Shown: positions 1 to 8,947, counted from the stretch's first letter. The stretch: 14,712 nt of DNA from DATDGX01 sp036521875 (GCA_036521875.1 DATDGX010000039.1:1-14712); one strand, 5' to 3'. The notes: generated from the sequence alone by a model not told the origin. Numbers and translations: made by a program.

Positions 1-30
1 GCGCCGCGCTCGCGTTCGCGAGCGCGGCGC
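1..30. repeat. Perfect 14-bp inverted repeat with 2-nt loop, inside rlmE
   Basis: Bases 1-14 and 17-30 are exact reverse complements separated by TT, all G/C-rich. The arms encode the alanine-rich stretch AALAFASAAL of RlmE in frame, so the palindrome may simply be a by-product of GC-rich alanine and serine codons. It sits exactly at the left edge, so it may also mark an assembly or contig break caused by the fold-back. No function is claimed. Confidence 0.7.
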
Positions 31-203
31 TGAGGCCCGGCGGCGCGATGGTCGCCAAGGTCTTCATGGGCGCGCGGTTCAAGGAAACCGTGGCGCAGTT
101 CGAGCTCCACTTCGCCGCCGTCGAAGTGGTTCGCACCCGCGCGAGTCGGCCGGGATCTTCGGAGCTGTACGTGGTTGCGCGAAAGTTCCGGGCGCGGGCT
201 TGA
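1..203 (+). CDS. rlmE: 23S rRNA 2'-O-uridine methyltransferase RlmE (FtsJ/RrmJ), C-terminal end only
   Basis: This is the 3' end of a gene cut by the left edge; full codons begin at base 3 and the TGA stop is 201-203, giving 66 visible residues. The segment reads ALRPGGAMVAKVFMG, then RFKETVAQFE, then SRPGSSELYVVARKF. This matches the end of the RlmE/FtsJ Rossmann-fold methyltransferase, which methylates the 2'-hydroxyl of U2552 in 23S rRNA using S-adenosylmethionine. The lysine in VAKVF and the glutamate in SSELYVV correspond to the last two members (Lys164 and Glu199 in E. coli) of the family's catalytic K-D-K-E set. The N-terminal half with the SAM-binding loop is outside the window. No partner can be inferred from the left side. 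The family call is secure; the wider FtsJ-domain family is the only alternative. Confidence 0.85.
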   Translation, partial: AALAFASAALRPGGAMVAKVFMGARFKETVAQFELHFAAVEVVRTRASRPGSSELYVVARKFRARA

Positions 204-278
204 GGTCGTAGCAAGCGCGGCAATTGGCATTCGGCGGTCCTTAGCATTCGGCGCCGCGTGCGCGTAAGTTTGATCGTA

Positions 279-1082
279 ATGAAGCCCGTAGGCGGAATCG
301 GTCTTTGCCTGCTGCTTCTGGCGGCATTCGTCGCCGCTTGCGCGGGGGAACATGCGCCCGCGATCCCGCCCGATCAGATCAAAGTCGAAGTCTCCAACGT
401 CGGTTACGACCGCGACACCCAGGCTCATTTCGTGATGCTCGAAGATCGCGGAAAGCGGCGCGAGCTGCCGATCCTCATCGGCGACAACGAGGCGCAGGCG
501 ATCATGCTCGAGTTGCACGGCATCAAGCCCGAGCGCCCGCTGACCCACGACCTGCTGCGCTCGGTAATCGAACAAACCGGCAACAAGATCGATCGCGTGT
601 TGATAGGCGAGCTTCGCGACGAGGTCTATTACGCGAAGATTTATTTGGACAAGGGGCGCTACGCGATTGACAGCCGCCCGAGCGATGCGATCGCGCTGGC
701 GATGGGCGTCAACGCGCCTATCTACGTGTCCGACAAATTGTTCGAGTCCGCTCCCGCGCTCAGCAGCGCTCCCGGCTCGGCGTCGGCGCCCGAGCTCGCG
801 CAGGGATGGGGTATAACGGTGCAGCCGCTCACGCCGGACCTCGCCGGCTACTTCGGCGTTTCAGGCGTGCGCGGCGTGCTGGTTGCGGAGGTCGACGCGG
901 GCGCGAAGAAGGCAGGCCTGGAGCGCGGCGACATCATAGTCAAGGTCGGCACCCGCGACATCAAGGCGCTCGACGATTTCAGCCGGGGCGTCGCGGCGGT
1001 AAAGAACGGAGGCGGCGCCGCGGTCTTGACGCTGCGTCGCAACGGCGCCGACCAGACGGTGACGCTCCAGCCATCACGATAG
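279..1082 (+). CDS. Predicted lipoprotein with bifunctional-nuclease (DUF151) domain and C-terminal PDZ domain
   Basis: The 267-residue product has three parts. Residues 1-21 form a lipoprotein signal (one Lys, a Leu/Ala-rich core, lipobox V-A-A-C with Cys21). Residues about 34-157 are a DUF151 domain with the motifs LPILIGDNEAQAI (63-75), RPLTHDLL (86-93) and DSRPSDAIALA (131-141). Residues about 176-264 are a PDZ domain with GVLVAEVDAGAKKAGLERGD. DUF151 proteins were named for RNase/DNase activity seen in plant and bacterial members; PDZ domains bind peptide tails. The residue after Cys21 is Ala, not Asp, so outer-membrane sorting is expected if the host has one. An in-frame GTG at 258 would add seven residues; ATG 279 is preferred because it gives a normal signal peptide. 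Neither start has a clear ribosome site. The gene lies 75 nt after rlmE. Substrate and role are unknown. Confidence 0.85.
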   Translation: MKPVGGIGLCLLLLAAFVAACAGEHAPAIPPDQIKVEVSNVGYDRDTQAHFVMLEDRGKRRELPILIGDNEAQAIMLELHGIKPERPLTHDLLRSVIEQTGNKIDRVLIGELRDEVYYAKIYLDKGRYAIDSRPSDAIALAMGVNAPIYVSDKLFESAPALSSAPGSASAPELAQGWGITVQPLTPDLAGYFGVSGVRGVLVAEVDAGAKKAGLERGDIIVKVGTRDIKALDDFSRGVAAVKNGGGAAVLTLRRNGADQTVTLQPSR

Positions 1083-1172
1083 TCGCGTCCGGCGAGCGGC
1101 TCCCTTCATCAGTCTTCCTCGCAACTACAGCGTGAGATGCCGGAGCGGAGAACAACCCCGACACTTTCTATT

Positions 1173-2942
1173 TCAGTGAAACTCGGAAGTCTCGCTGTGG
1201 CGGACGAGGACGCTGCCGATGAAGCGGCCGTCGATCTCGCGCTCGCCACCCAAGTCGGCGAACTCTTCTTCGAACAGGTTCAGGCACGAATTCACAAAGT
1301 CGCGGCTCTGCTGCCGAACGTCGTGGTCGAGATGATCGAGGCGCGTCGCGAGCGCGTCCTCAACCATTGCGCGGAACTCCTCGCTGAGCCGCGCGGAACG
1401 GCCGTTGCTCGGCGTCATCACCGCGATGCGCATCGCGGTAAGCTGCGTATCCTCGATCGGTTCCGGAACCAGGCGATGTTCGAGGGCATTGCGCGCCAGC
1501 GCGGTGAGCAGGATCTGGCTGAGGCGTATTTCCCGTGCCGCGATCTGGGCGCGGAAATTGGGTGCCGCGATGTCGATACCGAGCAGCGCGCGGAACAGTT
1601 CGGGTATCGCGCGTATTTGATCGAGCATCGCGTAGCACAGATGTAGATCGTTCATGGTGCGGAAATCGCGCATCTCGACCGCGCCAGTGCGATCGAGTCC
1701 CGCGTAGAAGCGCGGCTGGCGTGCAAGCACTCCGGCCAGTCCCTCGCGGTACGGCGAATCCAGGTACGCAATCTCGCGCGTCCGGTTAACGCTCAGCCCG
1801 AGCGCCGTCATGACGTCCTCCGCGCGCGTGCGCAGATCGATGGTGAGGCTCACGCCGAGGCGAAACAGCAGCTTCAGATGCGTATCGCGCAGATGCTCGA
1901 TCGCGTTCTGCAAGTCGCCGGCCGCCAGATGCTCGAGACCCAGGTTCAGGTAGTCGTGCGTCATCTCGACCGCGACGCGCACCGCATCGAGATCGCCGAA
2001 GTCGACCGAGCGCGCTACCAGCACCTGGTTGCTGACCATCGCCATCTCGGATCTGACTTGGCGCTTGCCCTGCGCCGCGAAGCCCGCGGTGAGCGCCGCG
2101 TTGAACAGGGAGTTGTCGCCGGGAATCGCCGGTGCGACGTCCGCCGGGAGCGCTTCGCTGTCGTCGAGCAGCTCGGCGCGGCTCGGTGGCTCGTATCCGC
2201 CGCGCAGCGCGAGAAACTGCTGCGGATTCAAATATGCGAAGACGTCCTGCGCGTCGAAATAGTCGGGGAAGCCGCGGTCGTTGAGGCGCGCGCGCCGGAA
2301 GTTGTAGGCTTCCTCCTCCAACTCCGCTTCCACGCCCCAGAAGACTTCCTCCATCAAGCCGGAGAAATATTTGTAGTCGCGCTCGAAGACCTCTTCGAGA
2401 AAATCGTTGACGTACTGTGAAATCGAATCGCTGCGGACGAACTCGATCAAATAGTTTTCATCGAACTGCGTGAAGCGGTTCGACGGTGCGTCGGGCGAGG
2501 AGGCCGGGTCGTCGAGGCGATGCACCTTGATGTAGTGGCGGAGCAATAGCGAAACGACTTCGAGATCCAGGCTCATCAGGCCGTCGGCCATCCGGCGCCG
2601 GCCGCCCTCAGCGAGCACTTCGATCCACTCGCGCATCCGTCTGAAATTGGGGCGGTCCTTGTCCCAGCAATCGAGATCGAAGAGCGATTTCACCTGCTCT
2701 GGCAGCGCGAGGCTCAGCAAGTCGCCCGCGTCGGCGGAACCTATCTCCTTCAATGTGTAAAAGAGAGTTTCCGGCGAGAACGACTGGACCAGGCGCTCCG
2801 CCTCCGGCGCCGAGAGAATCAGGTCGCGCTTCTGACGCGCGGGCAGTCCGTAGAGAAATTCCAGCTTGTCCTGGAACGGGAGATTGAGAAATTCGGACTG
2901 TCCTCTGACTGCCACTGAAATCGCCTCGTCGGTTTCGCCCAC
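1173..2942 (-). CDS. DUF6178 family protein, function unknown
   Basis: This 589-residue protein is predicted cytoplasmic: there is no signal peptide, no membrane segment and few cysteines. The N-terminal part (about 18-100) is a run of helical repeats with LPFQDKLEFLYGLPARQK, then SAPEAERLVQSFSPETL, LKEIGSADAGDLLSLALPEQ and LFDLDCWDKD. These are typical of DUF6178, and the spacing of L/P/E residues recalls the superhelical N-domain of MgtE transporters, although no channel domain follows. The remainder is acidic and helix-rich, ending SVLVRHSETSEFH. The annotated start is GTG at 2942 and has no visible ribosome site. An in-frame GTG at 2915, with GAGG eight bases before it (2927-2924), would give 580 residues and is a real alternative. 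The gene converges with the nuclease-PDZ gene (90-nt gap without a convincing terminator) and diverges from thiD. Family membership is recognised by pattern; no biochemical function is known to me. Confidence 0.8.
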   Translation of the reverse strand: MGETDEAISVAVRGQSEFLNLPFQDKLEFLYGLPARQKRDLILSAPEAERLVQSFSPETLFYTLKEIGSADAGDLLSLALPEQVKSLFDLDCWDKDRPNFRRMREWIEVLAEGGRRRMADGLMSLDLEVVSLLLRHYIKVHRLDDPASSPDAPSNRFTQFDENYLIEFVRSDSISQYVNDFLEEVFERDYKYFSGLMEEVFWGVEAELEEEAYNFRRARLNDRGFPDYFDAQDVFAYLNPQQFLALRGGYEPPSRAELLDDSEALPADVAPAIPGDNSLFNAALTAGFAAQGKRQVRSEMAMVSNQVLVARSVDFGDLDAVRVAVEMTHDYLNLGLEHLAAGDLQNAIEHLRDTHLKLLFRLGVSLTIDLRTRAEDVMTALGLSVNRTREIAYLDSPYREGLAGVLARQPRFYAGLDRTGAVEMRDFRTMNDLHLCYAMLDQIRAIPELFRALLGIDIAAPNFRAQIAAREIRLSQILLTALARNALEHRLVPEPIEDTQLTAMRIAVMTPSNGRSARLSEEFRAMVEDALATRLDHLDHDVRQQSRDFVNSCLNLFEEEFADLGGEREIDGRFIGSVLVRHSETSEFH

Positions 2943-3053
2943 TGCGCAAAATAGCGTCGGGTTGTGAATCGATCAACTAACCCGATCTTCCGGGTCTTAT
3001 GCTACACTTGTCGGGTCGTTCGAGGGCCCCTGTTGAAGCCTATCGATCGAGTG
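2943..3053. promoter_or_regulatory. Divergent intergenic region between the DUF6178 gene and thiD
   Basis: These 111 bases must hold the promoters of two divergent genes. A small perfect inverted repeat (ACCCG at 2980-2984, six-base loop, CGGGT at 2991-2995) lies inside. TATGCT at 2998-3003 and TACACT at 3003-3008 resemble -10 boxes for thiD, but no good -35 box stands at the right distance. I see no thiamine pyrophosphate riboswitch: its conserved elements are missing. Low certainty on any single site. Confidence 0.3.
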
Positions 3054-3854
<801 letters not shown>

Positions 3855-3948
3855 CGGCGCTCCGAATTCATACTGCCCGATTGCCAGCGCTCCGCGAATG
3901 CGAGGCCGCGGCTGCTCGCGTCAGTTCGTTTTGCCAGTTGCTATATCG

Positions 3949-3958
3949 TGGTATACCA
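3949..3958. promoter_or_regulatory. Perfect palindrome TGGTATACCA upstream of fdsG, candidate operator
   Basis: This ten-base perfect palindrome centres on GTATAC and lies 16 bases before the preferred fdsG start. GTATAC-centred palindromes are typical targets of FCD-type GntR regulators. TTGCCA at 3931-3936 and TATACC at 3952-3957 could be -35 and -10 boxes (15-base spacing, short), so the palindrome would cover the -10 box and suit a repressor. No regulator gene is present in the window, so the assignment is inference. Confidence 0.35.
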
Positions 3959-3974
3959 AGTTTTGAGGATGGCG

Positions 3975-4484
3975 ATGGGCGCAAAGCATTCTGGCAACGG
4001 CCACGGCGGCTGGGATGCGGGCGCGATCAAGATCGAAATCGAGATCGATAAGATCGTCGCGCGCGTCGGCGCGCAACCCGGCGCGCTGATGCCGGTGCTG
4101 CACGCGGTGCAGGAGCACTTCGGATGCGTCCCGCCCGACGCCGTCCCGGCGATCGCGCGCGCGTTGAATCTTTCCCGCGCTGAGGTCCACGGCGTAGTCA
4201 GTTTCTATCACGATTTTCGCTCCGAGCCGGCCGGCCGCCATCTGATTCGCGTCTGCCGCGCCGAGTCGTGTCAGGCGATGGGCGCGGTCGAACTTGCCGC
4301 ACACATTCAGCGTCGCCTCGGAATCGAATTCGGTCAGACCAGTGGCGATGGCGCATTCACGCTCGAACCGGTCTACTGCCTCGGCAACTGCGCCTGCTCG
4401 CCGGCAATCGTGGTCGGCGACGATCTCCATGGCCGCGTCACCCCTGCGCGCTTCGACGCGCTGCTCGCGCGATTGAGGGAATAG
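3975..4484 (+). CDS. fdsG: NAD-dependent formate dehydrogenase gamma subunit FdsG (NuoE-like, [2Fe-2S])
   Basis: FdsG carries electrons between the Fe-S chain of FdsA and the FMN/NADH site of FdsB in the soluble formate dehydrogenase complex. The 169-residue protein is a NuoE/HoxE-type thioredoxin-like ferredoxin. It has the helical segment LMPVLHAVQEHFGCVPPDAV (38-57), VHGVVSFYHDF (71-81), and the four [2Fe-2S] cysteines Cys94 and Cys99 (CRAESC) and Cys135 and Cys139 (CLGNC). ATG 3975 is chosen because GAGG at 3965-3968 stands six bases ahead; in-frame ATG 3969 is too close to that site and GTG 3948 lies further upstream. It is the first gene of the operon, and fdsB follows after six bases. 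A NuoE of complex I or a hydrogenase HoxE is ruled out by the neighbours. Confidence 0.93.
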   Translation: MGAKHSGNGHGGWDAGAIKIEIEIDKIVARVGAQPGALMPVLHAVQEHFGCVPPDAVPAIARALNLSRAEVHGVVSFYHDFRSEPAGRHLIRVCRAESCQAMGAVELAAHIQRRLGIEFGQTSGDGAFTLEPVYCLGNCACSPAIVVGDDLHGRVTPARFDALLARLRE

Positions 4485-4490
4485 GGAATC

Positions 4491-6122
4491 GTGAGCGTAT
4501 CCGTCTACGTTCCTCGCGACTCGAGCGCGATCTCGCTCGGCGCCGACGCGGTCGCGGATGCGATTCGAAGCGAAGCGGCTCGCCGCAGCATCGAGGTTCG
4601 CCTGGTGCGCAATGGATCGCGCGGGATGTTCTCGCACGAGCCGATGATCGAAGTTGCGCGGCCGGAAGGACGCGTTGCCTATGCACCGGTTGCAGCCGCC
4701 GACGTCGGATCGCTTTTCGACGCGGACTTTCTGAACGGCGGCGAGCATCGCCTGCGCCTCGGAATCGCCGATGAGATTCCGTGGCTCAAGTCGCAAACCC
4801 GGCTCACCTTTGAGCGCGCCGGCGTTACCGATCCGGTCTCGCTCGACGACTTTCGCGCGCATCGCGGGTTCCGCGGGCTCGAGCGCGCGGTCGCGATGCG
4901 TCCCGAAGAGATCGTCGCGGAGGTCACCAAGTCGGGGCTCCGCGGACGCGGCGGCGCCGGCTTTCCGACCGGCATCAAATGGAAGACTGCCGCCGATGCT
5001 CCTTCGCCAGAGAAGTACATTGTGTGCAACGCCGACGAGGGCGACTCGGGCACCTTCTCCGACCGGATGATCATGGAAGGCGATCCGTTCGTGCTGATCG
5101 AGGGGATGATCATAGCCGCGCTCGCCGTTGGCGCGACGCGCGGTTACATTTACCTGCGCTCGGAGTACCCGCACGCGCGCCGCGCGTTGGGCGAAGCGAT
5201 CGCGGCCGCATATGCCGCCGGCTACCTCGGCGCGAACGTCGCGGGCTCCGGCCAATCGTTCGATTTGGAAATCCGTCTCGGCGCCGGCGCGTACATTTGC
5301 GGCGAGGAAACCGCGATGCTCGAAAGTATCGAGGGACGCCGCGGCATGGTGCGCTTCAAACCGCCGCTGCCCGCGATCGAGGGATTGTTCGGCAAGCCAA
5401 CCGTAATCAACAACGTGATCTCGTTCGCCAGCGTGCCAATCATTTTGGAAAAGGGCGGCGAGTTCTACCGCGAAGCAGGCGCCGGAAATTCGCGCGGGAC
5501 GCTGCCGTTCCAACTCGCCGGCAACGCGAAGCGTCCGGGACTGATCGAAAAACCGCTGGGGGCCAGCTTGCGGGAGATCATCTACGAATATGGCGGCGGC
5601 ACCGCCACCGGCAAAGCGGTTCGCGCCGTTCAGGTTGGCGGTCCGCTGGGCGCGTACTTTCCGGCCGCGCTGCTCGACACCGCACTGGACTACGAATCGA
5701 TGGCGGCGCACGGCGGGATCCTTGGCCACGGCGGAATCGTAGTCTTCGACGAGACGGTCGACATGGCGCGGATGGCGCGCTACGCGATGGAGTTCTGCGC
5801 GCTCGAATCGTGCGGCAAGTGCACTCCGTGCCGAATCGGCTCGATGCGCGGCACCGAGGTGATCGAAGACCTCGCGAATCGCCGCCGCCCGCGAGAAAAC
5901 CTGGAGCTGCTGCGCGATCTTTGCGACACCATGCGATTCGGCTCGCTGTGCCAGCTCGGCGGCCTGACCCCGCTCCCGGTCTTGAGCGCGCTCAAGTTTT
6001 TCCCCGAGGATTTCGGGCTAAACGCGGCCGACGTCGAATTCATCGGGCCGGACCTCACAATTTCCACTTCAGAAACCCCGAGCTCAGGAGCGAGCAAAGC
6101 GGATGCGTTCCCGAATCGATAG
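4491..6122 (+). CDS. fdsB: NAD-dependent formate dehydrogenase beta subunit FdsB (NuoF-like, FMN, [4Fe-4S])
   Basis: FdsB is the diaphorase subunit that passes electrons from formate oxidation to NAD+ through FMN. The 543-residue product has a cysteine-free thioredoxin-like N-domain (about 1-95) as expected for FdsB. The NuoF core follows, with the loop GRGGAGFPTG (152-161), the FMN/NADH motif NADEGDSGTFSD (180-191), and GAGAYICGEETAMLESIEG (264-282). Near the C-terminus are the [4Fe-4S] ligands Cys441, Cys444 and Cys447 (SCGKCTPCR) and Cys487 (LCQLGG). It starts with GTG; an AGGGAA stretch just upstream is a modest ribosome site. The gene is six bases after fdsG, and its 3' end overlaps the fdsA start by 20 bases, which suggests coupled translation. 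The last 25 or so residues are Ser/Thr-rich and poorly conserved in appearance. All ligands are present, so the subunit should be functional. Confidence 0.95.
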   Translation: MSVSVYVPRDSSAISLGADAVADAIRSEAARRSIEVRLVRNGSRGMFSHEPMIEVARPEGRVAYAPVAAADVGSLFDADFLNGGEHRLRLGIADEIPWLKSQTRLTFERAGVTDPVSLDDFRAHRGFRGLERAVAMRPEEIVAEVTKSGLRGRGGAGFPTGIKWKTAADAPSPEKYIVCNADEGDSGTFSDRMIMEGDPFVLIEGMIIAALAVGATRGYIYLRSEYPHARRALGEAIAAAYAAGYLGANVAGSGQSFDLEIRLGAGAYICGEETAMLESIEGRRGMVRFKPPLPAIEGLFGKPTVINNVISFASVPIILEKGGEFYREAGAGNSRGTLPFQLAGNAKRPGLIEKPLGASLREIIYEYGGGTATGKAVRAVQVGGPLGAYFPAALLDTALDYESMAAHGGILGHGGIVVFDETVDMARMARYAMEFCALESCGKCTPCRIGSMRGTEVIEDLANRRRPRENLELLRDLCDTMRFGSLCQLGGLTPLPVLSALKFFPEDFGLNAADVEFIGPDLTISTSETPSSGASKADAFPNR

Positions 6123-8901
6123 TGACTTTGCCACTCCGCTTCGCCACGCGGCGAAATCCGTGACGCTCGCGATCGACGGCCGCACGGTGCGGGTCCCCGA
6201 GGGAACTTCGGTGATTCGCGCCGCGGCCGAGGCGGGAATCCACATCCCCAAGCTGTGCGCGACTGATTCTCTGGAGCCGTTCGGCTCCTGCCGCTTGTGC
6301 ATGGTCGAAATTGAAGGGCAACGCGGCTATCCGGCGTCGTGTACCACTCCCGCGCGCGACGGGATGCGGGTGCGTACCGAGAATCCCGCGCTCGCGCGCC
6401 TGCGCCGCGGCGTGATGGAGCTCTATATCTCCGACCATCCGCTCGATTGTCTCACCTGTCCCGCCAACGGCAACTGCGAGTTGCAGGACATGGCCGGCGC
6501 GGTCGGCCTGCGCGAGGTGCGTTATCGCGACGGCGCGAATCATATTCACGCCGCGACAGACGCATCGAATCCATACTTCTCGTTCGATCCTTCCAAGTGC
6601 ATCGTATGCTCGCGATGCGTTCGTGCCTGCGAGGAAATCCAGGGAACCTTCGCGCTCACGATCGACGGGCGCGGCTTCGGTTCGGTGATCTCGCCGGGAC
6701 AGAACGGCCCCTTCTCCGCGTCCGAATGCGTTTCCTGCGGTGCGTGCGTGCAGGCCTGTCCGACCTCGACGCTGATGGAAAAGTCGGTCATTGAACTCGG
6801 CCAATCCGAACACAGTGTCGTCACCACCTGCGGATACTGCGGCGTCGGGTGCTCGTTCCGAGCCGAGATGAAAGGCGATTTTGTTTCGCGGATGGTGCCC
6901 AACCCCGACGGCCATGCCAATCACGGGCATTCATGCGTGAAGGGCCGCTTCGCGTGGGGCTACGTGTCGCATGCCGATCGCATCACGCGCCCGATGATCC
7001 GCAAATCAATCGACGCGCCCTGGCGCGAGGTCTCATGGAAGGAGGCGATCGATTACACCGCCTCCGAGTTCAAACGCATCCAGGCTGAAAACGGCCGCGG
7101 CGCGATTGGGGCGATCACGTCCTCGCGATGCACCAACGAGGAAACCTTCCTGGTGCAGAAGCTGGTGCGCGCCGCGTTCGGCAATAACAACGTCGACACC
7201 TGCGCGCGGGTCTGCCATTCGCCGACCGGCTACGGGCTCAAGACCGCGTTCGGCACTTCGGCGACCACCCAGGACTTCGACTCCGTGATGGACGCCGACG
7301 TGATCATGGTGATCGGCGCGAACGTCACCGAGGGACATCCGGTGTTCGCTGCGCAGATGAAGCGCCGGCTGCGTCAAGGCGCCCGGCTTATCGTGATCGA
7401 TCCGCGTACCACCGAGATCGTGCGGATGCCGCATGTGCAGGCGGATTACCATCTGCAGCTTCGTCCCGGCACCAACGTCGCGGTCATAAACGCCATCGCG
7501 CACGTGGTCGTGAGTGAGGGTCTCTGTGACGAGGAGTTCGTCGCCGCGCGATGCGATGCGGGCGAATTCGAACGGTGGAGGCGGTTCGTCGCGGAGGATC
7601 GCAACTCGCCGGAATCGGCGGAGAAAATTTCCGGCGTCGCGGCGGAGAAGATTCGCGCAGCCGCGCGCCTCTATGCGACCGGCCGCAACTCCGCAATCTA
7701 CTACGGGCTCGGCGTCACCGAGCACAGCCAGGGCAGCACGATGGTGCTCGGGATCGCGAATCTTGCGATGGCGACCGGAAACCTCGGACGATCCGGCGTC
7801 GGCGTGAATCCGCTGCGCGGCCAGAACAACGTGCAGGGCTCCTGCGACATGGGATCGTTCCCGCACGAGTTCAGCGGCTACCGCCATATTTCCGATCCGG
7901 TCGTCCGCGCCAGCTTCGACGCCGCCTGGAACGTGAAGGTCGATCCGGAGCCAGGCCTGCGCATCCCCAACATGTTCGATGCCGCGATCGACGGCAGCTT
8001 CAAGGGCCTCTACGTTCAAGGCGAAGACGTCGCTCAATCCGAACCGAACGGCAAGCACGTCGCGGCGGCGCTCGGCGCGATGGAATGCGTAGTGGTGCAG
8101 GATCTCTTTCTCAATGAGACCGCGAAGTACGCGCATGTCTTCCTGCCCGGCTCCTCGTTCCTGGAAAAGAACGGCACCTTCACCAACAGCGAGCGGCGAA
8201 TCTCGATGGTGCGCAAGGTGATGGCGCCGCTCGCCGGCAAAGAAGATTGGGAGATCACTTGCGAGCTGGCAACCGCGCTCGGCTATCCGATGAAGTACTC
8301 CCATCCATCGGAAATAATGGACGAGATCGCGCGCCTGACTCCCACCTTCGCAGGCGTCAGCTACCCGACCCTCGAGCGGCTGGGCTCGGTGCAATGGCCC
8401 TGCAACGAGCGCGCGCCGGCGGGGACTCCGGTCATGCATATCGGCGAGTTTGTCCGCGGCAAGGGGAAGTTCACGATAACCGAATACGTCCCGACCGAGG
8501 AGCGCACCAACTCGCAGTTCCCGCTGATTCTCACCACCGGCCGCGTACTAACGCAGTACAACGTCGGCACGCAGACGCGGCGCACGCTCAACGAGACGAT
8601 GCACGTGGAGGACCGCCTCGAGATTCATCCTCACGACGCCGAGCTGCGCGGAATTCGCGACGGCGACTGGGTCTCGGTGGTGGCGCGGCGCGGCGAGACT
8701 CGTTTGCGCGCGCTGATTACCGAGCGCGTGCAGCCGGGCGTGGTCTATACGACTTTCCATCATCCGGAGTCGCGCACCAACGACCTGATGAGCGAGCATT
8801 CGGACTGGGCCACCAATTGCCCCGAATTCAAAGTCACCGCGGTCCAGGTCGCGCCAAGTGCGGAGTCGCTGCACGCGCGCGCCGCGGCGGCCGGCGGGTA
8901 A
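6103..8901 (+). CDS. fdsA: NAD-dependent formate dehydrogenase catalytic alpha subunit FdsA (Mo/W-bisMGD)
   Basis: FdsA oxidises formate to CO2 at a molybdenum (or tungsten) bis-MGD centre and feeds electrons through a chain of Fe-S clusters. The 932-residue product contains, in order: a [2Fe-2S] ferredoxin domain (Cys52, 63, 66, 80); a His-Cys [4Fe-4S] site (His112, Cys116, 119, 125); two ferredoxin-type [4Fe-4S] motifs (Cys166/169/172/176 and Cys209/212/215/219); and the molybdopterin-domain [4Fe-4S] (Cys243, 246, 250, 278). The metal ligand is Cys371 next to His372 in TCARVCHSPT. Its codon is TGC, so it is a cysteine and not a selenocysteine enzyme. Arg572 in NPLRGQNNVQG lies 201 residues on, the same spacing as Cys386-Arg587 in Rhodobacter capsulatus FdsA. 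The C-terminal dinucleotide-binding domain includes LTTGRVLTQYN. ATG 6103 overlaps fdsB by 20 bases, with AGGAG at 6086-6090 rather far (12 bases) upstream. The call is secure. Confidence 0.97.
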   Translation: MRSRIDSDFATPLRHAAKSVTLAIDGRTVRVPEGTSVIRAAAEAGIHIPKLCATDSLEPFGSCRLCMVEIEGQRGYPASCTTPARDGMRVRTENPALARLRRGVMELYISDHPLDCLTCPANGNCELQDMAGAVGLREVRYRDGANHIHAATDASNPYFSFDPSKCIVCSRCVRACEEIQGTFALTIDGRGFGSVISPGQNGPFSASECVSCGACVQACPTSTLMEKSVIELGQSEHSVVTTCGYCGVGCSFRAEMKGDFVSRMVPNPDGHANHGHSCVKGRFAWGYVSHADRITRPMIRKSIDAPWREVSWKEAIDYTASEFKRIQAENGRGAIGAITSSRCTNEETFLVQKLVRAAFGNNNVDTCARVCHSPTGYGLKTAFGTSATTQDFDSVMDADVIMVIGANVTEGHPVFAAQMKRRLRQGARLIVIDPRTTEIVRMPHVQADYHLQLRPGTNVAVINAIAHVVVSEGLCDEEFVAARCDAGEFERWRRFVAEDRNSPESAEKISGVAAEKIRAAARLYATGRNSAIYYGLGVTEHSQGSTMVLGIANLAMATGNLGRSGVGVNPLRGQNNVQGSCDMGSFPHEFSGYRHISDPVVRASFDAAWNVKVDPEPGLRIPNMFDAAIDGSFKGLYVQGEDVAQSEPNGKHVAAALGAMECVVVQDLFLNETAKYAHVFLPGSSFLEKNGTFTNSERRISMVRKVMAPLAGKEDWEITCELATALGYPMKYSHPSEIMDEIARLTPTFAGVSYPTLERLGSVQWPCNERAPAGTPVMHIGEFVRGKGKFTITEYVPTEERTNSQFPLILTTGRVLTQYNVGTQTRRTLNETMHVEDRLEIHPHDAELRGIRDGDWVSVVARRGETRLRALITERVQPGVVYTTFHHPESRTNDLMSEHSDWATNCPEFKVTAVQVAPSAESLHARAAAAGG

Positions 8902-8947
8902 GCCGTCGTGTGGCGGCTCTCAGAGCGGAAGGCGGTCATAGTAAATC

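Noticed and set aside
2943..3053. Thiamine pyrophosphate riboswitch before thiD
   Set aside because: The conserved CTGAGA and ACCTGATCTGG-type elements and the closing stem are not present.
3921..5729. A 602-codon open frame on the - strand
   Set aside because: It lies antisense to fdsG and fdsB, its product is an Arg/Ala-rich low-complexity sequence with no recognisable domain, and such shadows are common in GC-rich DNA.
4979..6163. A 394-codon + strand frame overlapping fdsB
   Set aside because: It is out of frame with fdsB and very Arg-rich with no motifs, while the fdsB frame carries all NuoF motifs.
7213..7218. Possible selenocysteine at the formate dehydrogenase active site
   Set aside because: The codon is TGC followed by CAT, so the ligand is Cys-His with no TGA.
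7033..8439. A 468-codon open frame on the - strand, opposite fdsA
   Set aside because: It is antisense to a gene with complete family motifs, and its composition is typical of a frame shadow.
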